NCBI GenBank assembly: GCA_963835495.1
Contig: CAWIFQ010000003.1
Location: forward strand, 744,001-808,000
From: Acaudatibacter sp963835495
GTDB lineage: Bacteria > Pseudomonadota > Alphaproteobacteria > Caulobacterales > Caulobacteraceae
Reading direction: 5' to 3'
Length of the DNA: 64,000 nucleotides
The notes below the pieces were generated by a model. That model worked only from the letters and a program-made list of their open reading frames with translations. It was not told the origin of the DNA and ran no database searches. Shown piece after piece: positions 47,494 to 56,125 of the stretch (positions within the stretch are counted from its first letter, which is position 1; every line of letters begins with the position of its first letter). Position numbers and translations under genes: made by a program.

Positions 47494-48147
47494 CTACAGC
47501 CGCGAGCCGGCCAGGATCGCGCAGATCTTCTCCCTGAGGCGCTCGGCGAGCTGGTCGGCGGGCCAGGCGTCGAACACCGCGTGGGGGATCATGCCCAGCG
47601 CGGCGTCCCACAGCATCTGGCTGAGCAGGGCGATGTTTGCGTCGGGAGAGATCTGGCCGCGGTCGACCGCCGCCGCCAGCGCCGCCGAGATGTGGTCGCT
47701 GATCGGCCATTGGGCGAGCACGCTGCGGATGTCGGGGCCGAGTTCCGTCGACCAGGCCGCGCTCATGGCGACCTGGACGAACGGGACATTCTCGGCGCGG
47801 CTGCGGTAGGCCCTGACGAACATCGACTTGAGCACGTCTTCGATCTGGGCGGCGGGATCCTCGAGGCGTTCGCGCAGCGTCTCGCCGACAATCTCGTAGG
47901 CGGCGGCGCGATCCTGGACCACGAGCGCCAGGAAGAGTCCGGACTTGCCCGAGAAGCTGGCGAACAGAGCGCCCGTCGACAGCCCGCACTCGGCGGCGAT
48001 CTGGCGGATGGTGGTGTGCTCGTAGCCGAAGGTCGAGAACAGGTGCTTGGCGGCCGTCATGACCTTCTGGCGCGTGCGCTCCTTCAACGCGGCGCGACGG
48101 CTGGAACTCGGACCCTCGTCAGGCCGCGCAGAAACTGGATCCGACAT
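47494..48147 (-). CDS. TetR-family transcriptional regulator
   Basis: 217 residues. The N-terminal helix-turn-helix is VMTAAKHLFSTFGYEHTTIR and QIAAECGLSTGALFASFSGK, at about 28-70. The C-terminal ligand-binding domain is all-helical, and its ligand is unknown. It may control the adjacent thiolase or other acyl-CoA genes. Start at ATG 48147 (MSDPVSARPD); the frame continues upstream in the shadow of the next gene, so the start was chosen by family length. Confidence 0.9.
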   Translation of the reverse strand: MSDPVSARPDEGPSSSRRAALKERTRQKVMTAAKHLFSTFGYEHTTIRQIAAECGLSTGALFASFSGKSGLFLALVVQDRAAAYEIVGETLRERLEDPAAQIEDVLKSMFVRAYRSRAENVPFVQVAMSAAWSTELGPDIRSVLAQWPISDHISAALAAAVDRGQISPDANIALLSQMLWDAALGMIPHAVFDAWPADQLAERLREKICAILAGSRL

Positions 48148-48272
48148 ACTGACCGCCCACCCGGCAGGCTCGCGCGGGAACAAACCGACATCGCCGAGCG
48201 CCTCGACCGCACTCGATTGGCGCCGTGATTCTGTCAAGCGAAGGTCGGGCCCAGCCGGCGGCGCCGCACGCT

Positions 48273-49643
48273 TCAGGCCGCCCGACCGCGAGAGACGCCG
48301 GTCAGCATGGGGCAGCCCTTGATCGCCAGCTGGAGGTCCGGGCGGTCGCCGAACGGGTACTCCGCGAAGGCGCTGTACTCGGCGCTGTAGCGCACGAACG
48401 CCGGCTCGCGCAGGTCGAGATGGCCGAGCAGTTCGAAGATCAGGTCTTCCTTGAGGTAGTAGCTGCGCTGGCCGACCATGCCGCTGAGGATGCCGTCGAA
48501 GTAGGCGGCGGACTTCGGCTCCATCGCCATCGACCAGTCGGTGCGGTCGGCGCCGGCGCGCTCGGCGACGTCGTCGATCTCGGCCAGGGCGTGGACGAAC
48601 TTCAGCTCCTCCATGCCGAAGATGCTGATCGCCGGATCGTTCGGCTGGCCGCCGAGCCGCTTCAGCCGGGCGACGTTCTCGGCTTCCAACGCGGCCTGGA
48701 TGGCGCGCACCCGCTGGCGGCTGGGCCGCGGCGCGCCGGGACATTCGAGCAGCTCGGCCAGGATGTCCTTCTCGTGGGCGGCGAAGCCGGGCCCGGCGGC
48801 CAGCTTGCGATAGATGCGGGCGCGGTTGAGCTCGGTGAGCGCCATGCCGAGACGCGTGTTGGGCAGGAACGGAAACGCCTTGGGGCTGACTTCCACCGAG
48901 TGCTTGCGCGCCCGGATCGGGTCGAGATAGGGCGACGTCGGGCTGCCGGGGCGGAACACCAGCGCGCGGTAGACGCCGGTCTTGGCGGGGCCGGCCAGGA
49001 AGGCGCGATACTTTTTCAGCTCGGCCCGGCCGATCCGGTCGCGGAAGAAGGTGTCGAGCACCGAGCCGTAGAAGCCAGGCCAGAGCGGGTAGGAGTTGTA
49101 GATCGGCCGCGCGTCGGCGCCGTGGCAGCCCGCGCAGTTGGCCGCCGCGGCCGAGGGACGCCAGCCCGCCCGCTGGGCCGCGGGCAGGATGTAGGCGTTG
49201 AGTTTGAACTCGGCGCTGTCGTCGTCGAAGCTCATGGTCTCGACCAGGTCGTGGCCGGGCGCCGTCGGATCGCCGATGAAGGTGAGGATGAAGCGGGCGT
49301 CGTCGCTGAACAGGATCACCCGCGGCTTGGCCGGAGTGATCTGGTCCTTGAACGGGCTGCGGCTGTCGTAGACCAGGGTGAAGTTCGCCCGCAGCTCGCG
49401 CGGCAGCAGCGGCGCCAGCGCCTGCACGGTGTCGACCGGCTGGCCGGTGGCCGGGTCGTGCTGCAGCAGCGCCCGGAAGCTGACGTCGGTGAGCGGAGTT
49501 GGGTTGGACGGCGGCGCGGCGGCGCGGGCCGGCCAAAACACCACCAGCGCGGCGAACTGGAGCGCCAGAGCCGCGGCGATCCAACCGCTTGCCGCCCGGC
49601 TTTTCCACCCTCGCCACCGCAGGGTTTGCTCGAAGACGCCCAT
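48273..49643 (-). CDS. Exported protein of unknown function with one CxxCH haem motif
   Basis: 456 residues with an N-terminal membrane or signal segment (WIAAALALQFAALVVFWPAR, about 21-40). NCAGCHGADARPIYNSYPLW places a single CxxCH (Cys170, Cys173, His174) in the first half, suggesting covalent haem c. The rest has no recognised domain; blocks such as FYGSVLDTFFRDRIGRAELK and LKRLGGQPNDPAISIFGMEE look well structured. I do not recognise the family. It lies between TetR (125 bp gap) and the small secreted gene. Confidence 0.7.
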   Translation of the reverse strand: MGVFEQTLRWRGWKSRAASGWIAAALALQFAALVVFWPARAAAPPSNPTPLTDVSFRALLQHDPATGQPVDTVQALAPLLPRELRANFTLVYDSRSPFKDQITPAKPRVILFSDDARFILTFIGDPTAPGHDLVETMSFDDDSAEFKLNAYILPAAQRAGWRPSAAAANCAGCHGADARPIYNSYPLWPGFYGSVLDTFFRDRIGRAELKKYRAFLAGPAKTGVYRALVFRPGSPTSPYLDPIRARKHSVEVSPKAFPFLPNTRLGMALTELNRARIYRKLAAGPGFAAHEKDILAELLECPGAPRPSRQRVRAIQAALEAENVARLKRLGGQPNDPAISIFGMEELKFVHALAEIDDVAERAGADRTDWSMAMEPKSAAYFDGILSGMVGQRSYYLKEDLIFELLGHLDLREPAFVRYSAEYSAFAEYPFGDRPDLQLAIKGCPMLTGVSRGRAA

Positions 49644-49761
49644 CGCCCCGCTCCGGTTGATCGACGCGAGTTTAGTGGATGTTCGCGTTGTGGTCGAAGC
49701 TTAAGTGGCGCATACTTCAGCGACGCCACGAGGCGGTCGACCCGAACGGGGGAGGAAACCC

Positions 49762-50085
49762 ATGAAAAAGCTTTGGCTTGCGGCCGCGATGGCCGTCAGC
49801 GTCGTTGCCCTGCAGCTGCCGGCCTCCGCGGCGGCGGTCAACGGCATCCCAGTACAGCCGCCGCACGGCGTCCACGGCATCATCATCCGTCACTGCCGCT
49901 GGCACGGCCACTACTACCGCCGCTGCCCGCATCACGGACCCATCGGCATCATCATCGGCCGCAGGCCTATCGGCCGCCCGGTCGGCGTTCGTCCGATCGG
50001 GGTTCGCCCGATCGGCGTCACGCCCGTGAGACCCGGCGGCGGCCTCGTGAACGGCATCCAGCCGGAGCAGCGCGTCCAGCACTAG
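49762..50085 (+). CDS. Small exported His/Arg-rich protein with RPIGV repeats
   Basis: 107 residues. A signal peptide (MKKLWLAAAMAVSVVALQLP, then ASA) is followed by HGIIIRHCRWHGHYYRRCPH and HGPIGIIIGRRPIGRPVGV, with repeated RPIGV units. Two Cys and several His could bind metal. GGAGG lies 7 nt before the ATG. No family is recognised; similar short basic exported proteins are common in alphaproteobacteria. It converges on the PiT gene with repeat R4 between. Confidence 0.65.
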   Translation: MKKLWLAAAMAVSVVALQLPASAAAVNGIPVQPPHGVHGIIIRHCRWHGHYYRRCPHHGPIGIIIGRRPIGRPVGVRPIGVRPIGVTPVRPGGGLVNGIQPEQRVQH

Positions 50086-50189
50086 CTGCGCGGCGTTCCG
50101 CGCCGACGTCCGCCGGGCAGCCGCTCGGCGGACGTTTTCGTTTCGGGGGGCTGGAGCAGGCTGGGATCGGGCGGCACAGCCCGTCCTTC

Positions 50190-50306
50190 GTCACCCCGGC
50201 CGAGCGGAGCGAGAGCCGGGGCCGGAAGCGCCGCCACCAAGTCGGATTTCGTCTAGGAACCGGAGGGTCCGGCCCCGGATCGGCCTTGCAGGCCGTCCGG
50301 GGTGAC
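50190..50306. repeat. Dispersed palindromic repeat, family R copy 4
   Basis: About 117 bp bounded by GTCACCCCGGCCGAGCGGAG and GTCCGGGGTGAC, with inner GAGCCGGGGCCGGAAGCGCC and GTCCGGCCCCGGATCGG. Its centre GGATTTCGTCTAGGAACCGG matches the complement of copy 2. It lies between the 3' ends of the small exported gene and the PiT gene. Confidence 0.88.
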
Positions 50307-50318
50307 GAGCTGAAGCGA

Positions 50319-51942
50319 CTACCCCCCAAACACCGTGCGCAGCAGCCAGTACAGGCCGCCGGCGAGCAGGATGGCGGCTGGCAGGGTCATCACCCAGGCG
50401 AGCGCGATGTTGCGCAGCGTGCCGCCCTGCAGGCCCGAGCCGTTGGCGGCCATCGTTCCGGCGACGCCGCTGGAGAGGATGTGCGTCGTCGAGACCGGCA
50501 GGGCGTAGTACTGCGCCGCCAGGATGGTGCTGGCCGCGACGATCTCGGCCGCCGCGCCCTGGGCGTAGGTGAGGTGGGTCTTGCCGATCCGCTCGCCGAC
50601 GGTGACCACGATCCGCTTCCAGCCGACCATGGTGCCGAGGCCCAGCGCGATGGCGACGCCGACCTTGACCCAGGTCGGGATGAAGCGGGTGCCGCTTTCC
50701 AGGTCGCCCTGGAATTTCTTCAGCGTGGCGGCGGTGGGCTTGTCGATGTTGGTCTTGGCCTTGCCGATCAGCCGCAGCGCATCGCCGACCAGGTACATGT
50801 CGTTACGCAGGTTCGGCGTCTCGGCGGCGGGGACCAGCTTGAGCGACCGGTAATGGGCGACCTGCTGCGAGATGTCGCCCGAGATCACGCTGAGCGCCGC
50901 GTAGACTGGCGGCTTGTCGACCTGGCGGGTGCGCAGGGCGTCGCCGACCGTGGCGCGGGCGGCTTCGAGGGTGGGGGCGGGCAGGGCGCCGGCGTGCCTG
51001 GCCAGAGCCGCCTGGGCCGCGCCGGCGCTGGCGACGAACGCCGGCATCGCCGTGTCCGGCATGGTGCGGTTGAGCGCGTAGGCGGTGGGGGCGGCGCCGA
51101 TCAGGATCAGCATGATCAGCCCCATGCCCTTCTGGCCGTCGTTGCCGCCGTGCGCCGAAGGAGACGCCGGTGCAGGTCAGGATCAGCAGGCCGCGGATCC
51201 ATACCGGCGGCGGCGCGCTGCTCTTGGGCTCCTGGTAAAGCGCCGGAGCGCGGATCAGGAACTTCATGATCAGCAGCAGCAGCGCGGAGCAGACGAAGCC
51301 GACCAGCGGGCTGAACAGCAGCGCCTGGAACACGTTGACCGCCTGGTTCCAATCCACGCCCGACGTGGCGTTGCCGGCCGGCGCCATCAGCTGATTGGCG
51401 AGGCCCACGCCCATAATCGAGCCGATCAGCGCGTGCGACGACGAGTTGGGGATGCCGACCCACCAAGTGCCGAGGTTCCAGATGATCGCCGCCAGCAGCA
51501 GCGCGAAGATCATCGCGTAGCCGGCCTGGTTGCCGACCTGCAGGATCAGCTCGACCGGCAGCAGGGTGATGATGGTGTAGGCCACCGCGCCGGTCGAGGT
51601 GATCACGCCGAGGAAGTTGAAGAAGCCCGACCAGACCACCGCCACGACCGGGTTGAGGCTGTGGGTGTAGATCACGGTCGCGACGGCGTTGGCGGTGTCG
51701 TGGAAGCCGTTCACGAACTCGAAGCCGAGCGCGATGGTCAGCGCGATGCCGAGCAGTGTGAAGACGCCGAGGTGGACCACCTCGCCGACGCTGGCGATGT
51801 CGGTGCGCAGGCCGTAGGCGCAGTAGCCGATCCCCGCGATCAGCATCACCAGGAACACGATCCGCGTCGCCGCGTGCGGCTTCTCGTCCAGCTTCGGCGC
51901 GCCGGCCCTCGGCGCAGCGTGCGGCATTGCCATGTCGATCAT
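50319..51942 (-). CDS. PiT-family inorganic phosphate transporter, one frameshift
   Basis: About 540 residues after correction, with ten or more membrane segments. The two PiT signatures are GFEFVNGFHDTANAVATVIY and, after the break near 51154, HGGNDGQKGMGLIMLILI. GIPNSSSHALIGSIMG and LPVSTTHILSSGVAGTMAAN are the paired membrane-entry motifs. The span is 3n+1, so one extra base disrupts VSFGHGGNDG. It is a low-affinity phosphate symporter. A Pho-box-like site lies 48 bp upstream, suggesting PhoB control. Confidence 0.92.
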
Positions 51943-51990
51943 AACGATCCCCGCGGCCCGCTGGCCCGGGGCCGAAACTAGGGCGGGGCC

Positions 51991-52008
51991 TTCACAGTAT
52001 CATGACAG
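51991..52008 (-). promoter_or_regulatory. Pho-box-like PhoB site upstream of the PiT gene
   Basis: On the minus strand the sequence reads CTGTCATGATACTGTGAA, two 7-bp half-sites (CTGTCAT and CTGTGAA) separated by 4 bp. This is the layout of the PhoB box (two CTGTCAT-type repeats, 11-bp spacing). It lies 48 bp before the ATG at 51942 and fits the function of the gene. Confidence 0.6.
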
Positions 52009-52036
52009 CGGCGGGGTCCCCGGAGCGGGACGGAGC

Positions 52037-55000
52037 TCACCAGGCGTCGATCCAGCGCAGCTTCTTGCCGGTGCGCTTGGGGGTCGGCGGCAGGCTCTTC
52101 AGGGCGCCCATGATCCAGCGCCGGGTGTCGGCGGGGTCGATCACGTCGTCGATGAAGAAGCTGGTGGCCCGGTTCAGCGCCTTGCCCTGCTCGTAGGCCT
52201 GGGCGACCATCTGGTCGAACTTGGCGCGGCGCTCGTTCGGGTCGGCGATGGCGGCGAGCTCGTTGCGGTAGCCGAGCTTGACCGAGCCCTCCAGGCCCAT
52301 GCCGCCGAACTCGCCGGTGGGCCAGGCCACCGCGAAGGCCGACTTCTGGTAGCTGCCGCCGGTCATGGCCAGGGCGCCAAGGCCATAGCTCTTGCGCAGG
52401 AACACGCTCAGCAGCGGCACCGTGAGGTTCGCGCCGATGATGAACAGGCGCGAGCAATGCCGCACCAGCGCGGTCTTCTCGACCTCGGGACCGACCATCA
52501 TCCCGGGCGTGTCGGAGAGCGACAGGATCGGCACGTCGTAGGCTTCGCAGATCTGCATGAAGCGCGCGGCCTTGTCCGAGCCGTCGCTGTCGATCGCCCC
52601 GCCCAGCACCTTCGGGTTGTTGGCGATGACCCCCATCGGCCGGCCCTCGATGCGGATCAAGGCGGTGACCATCGTGGTCCCGAACCTGGGCCGGATCTCC
52701 AGCACGGAGCCCTCGTCGGCGAGGGTGCCGATCAGCTCGCGGATGTCATAGACCCGCAGGCGGTTCTCGGGGATGATCCGGCGCAGGTGGCGCTGGTCCG
52801 GGCACGACCACTCGGCCATGGGCCCCTGGAAGTACGACAGGTACTGCTTGGTCGTGGCCACGGCGGCGGCCTCGTCCTCGACCAGGATGTCGATGACGCC
52901 GTTGGGCTCCTGCACCTCCACCGGGCCGATGTCCTCAGGCCGGAAAACGCCAAGCCCGCCGCCCTCGATCATCGCCGGGCCGCCCATGCCGATGTTGGAG
53001 CCCTTGGTGGCGATGATCACGTCGCAGCAGCCCAGCACCGAGGCGTTGCCCGCGAAGCAGCGGCCGGAGGTGACGCCGACGGTGGGGGCGAGCGCGCTCA
53101 TCCGGCCCCAGGCCTCGAAACCGCGCGTGCCGCCTCCGCCGCCGCCTTCGGTGTCGCCGGGACGCCCGCCGCCGCCCTCGCAGAAGAACACGGTCGGCAG
53201 CATCCAGCGCTCCGCCAGTTCGATCACCCGGTCCATCTTGTGGTGGTTGTAGGCGCCCTGGGTGCCGGCCAGCACGGTGTAGTCGTAGGCCATCACCGCG
53301 CAGCGCGCGGCCTCCTCGCCGACCAGCGCGCCGTTGACGCGCCCCAGGCCCATCACCAGCCCGTCGGCCGGCGTGGTGTCGATCAACTCCTCGAGGCTGT
53401 GGCGGCGCCGGCGCGCGGCGACGGTCAGCGCGCCGTATTCGACGAAACTGCCAGGGTCGAGCAGGTCGTCGATGTTCTCCCGCGTGGTCCGCTGGCCGGT
53501 CTTACGGCGGCGGGCGACGGCGTCCGGGCGCGCGGCGTCAAGGGTCTTGGCGTGGCGTTCGTTGACCAGCGCCAGGTCGGCGCGGATGTGATCCAGGTCG
53601 ACGTCCTCGGCCTCGTCGGCGCCGGCTTCGCCGACCTCGGCTTCCGCGATGAAGGCGAGGGGATGGTCCTCGAACACGGTGTCGCCGGGCGCGACGGTGA
53701 ACGAGTGGACGTGGCCGGAGACGTGGGCGGCGATCACGTGCTCCATCTTCATCAATTCCATGATCGCCACCGCCTGGCCGGCGCGCACCGCCTCGCCGAT
53801 TTGGACGGACAGGCTGACGATGGTGCCTTGCAGCGGCGCGTGCAGGACCGAGGTCCCTTCCGGCGCGATGACGTCCTGGAGCGCGAGCGGCTCGGGGGCC
53901 GTCGCGACAGCCGCGGACGGCTCGCCGCTCTTGCCGTGCGCCAGCACCGCCAGCGGATCGACGGCGTCGATCCTGGCCCCGGCGCGCCGCTGCAGCACCG
54001 GCGCGACGACCGCCGACTGCTCCAGCACCAGCTCCGGCTCCAGTTCAGCGGTCGCCGCGATGGCGGCCGCCTCGGCCGCCGCCGCCTCTCTAGCCGCCGC
54101 CTCCCTGGCCGCTGCTTCGGCCGCCGCCGCCTCTCTAGCCGCCGCCTCCCTGGCCGCTGCTTCGGCTGCCTCAGCCTCTCTGGCCGCCGCCTCGATAGCC
54201 GCCGCTTCGGCCGCCGCAGCTTCCCTGGCCGCAGCTTCGACGGCGGCTGCTTCGGTCGCCGCTGCTTCCCGAGCGGCCGCTTCGTTAGCCGCTTCCGCCG
54301 CCGCGGCCTCTTCCGCCGCCGCCCTCGCCGCGGCCTCGGCTCTCTCCTTGGCCGCCGCTTCGGCCGCTGCCCTGGCCGCCTCCTCAGCCTGCGCCCGAGC
54401 GACCGCTTCGGCCTTCGCCTCAGCCTCCGCCCTGGCCGCCGCCTCCGCCCGGGCCTCCTGCTCGGCCTGCGCCTTGGCCTGCGCCTCGGCCTTCACCTTG
54501 GCCTCCGCCCTGGCGGCCGCCTCGGCCGCCGCTTTCGCCTCCGCCTCGGCCTGCGCCTTGGCCGCCGCTTCAGCCGCCGCCGCTTCGGCGACCAGCTCGC
54601 CGACGTGCTCTTCGACGAAGCGGGTGTGGATGCCGCTCTCGCCGGCCGCGAGACGCCGCATCAGCGCCTGCAGGAACGGAATGTTGCTGGCGGCGCCGGT
54701 CAGGCGGAAGTCGCCGAGCGCGCGGCACGACTTCTCGGCGGCGGCGGGCAGCGTGTCGGCGTGCACGATCACCTTGGCCAGCAGCGAGTCGTAGCGGACG
54801 CTGGTGCGGTAGCCGGCGTAGCCGAAGCCGTCGACGCGGATGCCGGCGCCGGCTGGCGGCTCGTAGGCGTCCAGCACGCCGCCGGTCGGCTTTGCGTGGC
54901 CGTCGGCGGTCATGGTCTCGAGGTTGACCCGCGCCTGGACGGCGACGCCGTAGGCGGCGGGAACCGCGCTCTGCTTGCCGAGCCCAACGCTCGCCAGCGT

Positions 55001-55964
55001 CGCGCCGCCGGCGATCTCGAGCTGCAGCCGCACCAGGTCGAGGCCGGTGACCTCCTCGGTCACCGTGTGCTCCACCTGCAGCCGCGGATTGGCTTCGATG
55101 AAGGCGAACCGCGGCTCGCCCTCGGCCTGGTTGACCAGGAACTCGACCGTGCCGAGGCTCTTGTAGCCGGCGGCGTAGGCCAGCTTCACCGCGGCGGCCT
55201 GCAGCGCGGCGCGCACGGCGTCATCGACGCCGACCGCGGGCGCGATCTCGACCAGCTTCTGGCGCTGGCGCTGCAGGCTGCACTCGCGGTCCCAGAGGTG
55301 GACCACGGCGCCGCTGCCGTCGCCGACGATCTGCACCTCGACGTGGCGCGCCTTCGGGAAGAACTGCTCGACGTAGAGGCCGCCGTCGCCGAAAGCCGCC
55401 TTGGCCTCCGAGGCGCAGCGCTCGAACGCCTCGGCGAGGTCGGCCGCGCGCATCACCGGGCGCATGCCGCGGCCGCCGCCGCCGGCCAGCGCCTTCAGCA
55501 TCACCGCGCCGCCGTCGCCGAGCGAGGCGAGGAAGGCGCCGGCCTCGTCCAGCGAGGTCCTGCCGCCGGTGCCGGGCAGGGTGGGGATGTCGAGCCGGCT
55601 GGCCAGGCCCAGCGCGGCGGTCTTGTCGCCGAACAGGGCGAGGGTCGCCGGCGCGGGGCCGACGAAGATGAGGCCGGCGTCGGCGCAGTCCTGGGCGAAC
55701 GTCGCGTTCTCGCTCAGGAAGCCGTAGCCGGGATGCACTGCGTCGCAGCCGGCCTTCTGCGCCAGGGCGACGATCTGCGACGATGTCGAGATAGGCGGCG
55801 GCGCCGACCCCCTTCAGCGCCACGGCCTCGTCGGCCCGCCGCGTGTGCAGCGAGTCGGCGTCGTCCTCGGCGTACACCGCCACGGTGGCGATGCCCATCT
55901 CGGCGGCGGTGCGGGCGATGCGGATGGCGATCTCGCCGCGGTTGGCGATCAGCAGCTTCTTCAA
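52037..55964 (-). CDS. Single-chain acyl-CoA carboxylase (BC-linker-BCCP-CT), one frameshift
   Basis: About 1308 residues after removing one base near 55780. Order: biotin carboxylase (1 to about 450; KKLLIANRGEIAIRIARTAA, KALAGGGGRGMRPV, HVEVQIVGDGSGAVVHLWDR); an Ala/Glu/Arg/Lys helix of about 180 residues (456-639); biotinyl domain (MELMKMEH, Lys at about 738); carboxyltransferase (about 790-1308; MGGPAMIEGGGLGVF, SDTPGMMVGPEVEKTALVRH, MTGGSYQKSAFAVAWPTGEF). This matches the single-polypeptide long-chain acyl-CoA carboxylase architecture but is longer because of the helix. The acyl substrate is not determinable. Confidence 0.88.
54072..54158. repeat. Near-perfect 45/42-bp tandem duplication inside the carboxylase linker
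   Basis: Two adjacent copies (54072-54116 and 54117-54158) differ only by one GCC codon. They encode AEAAAREAAAREAA-type units of the helical linker. The repeat shows that the linker has grown by in-frame duplication and may vary in length between strains. Confidence 0.85.
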
Positions 55965-56125
55965 CGCGGAGGTCCTCGCAGGGCCTTCCCCTCGTGCAAC
56001 AGGGGGTCAAGGCAGGATGTAGACAGGAGAAAGCAACCAGACGATGTAAAACTCTTCACAGCGACAAATCCGCCGATAACCTCACGCCCGCGCGCTCCCT
56101 GCAAGGGGGAGGAAAGCCGCAACCT

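Noticed and set aside
49921..50085. CRISPR-like repeat array in the RPIGV region
   Set aside because: The repeats are short codon-level repeats within a coding frame, with no spacers and no cas genes.
48225..51269. A 1014-codon plus-strand frame across several genes
   Set aside because: It runs antisense through the CxxCH and PiT genes and across intergenic repeats, with no recognisable domain.
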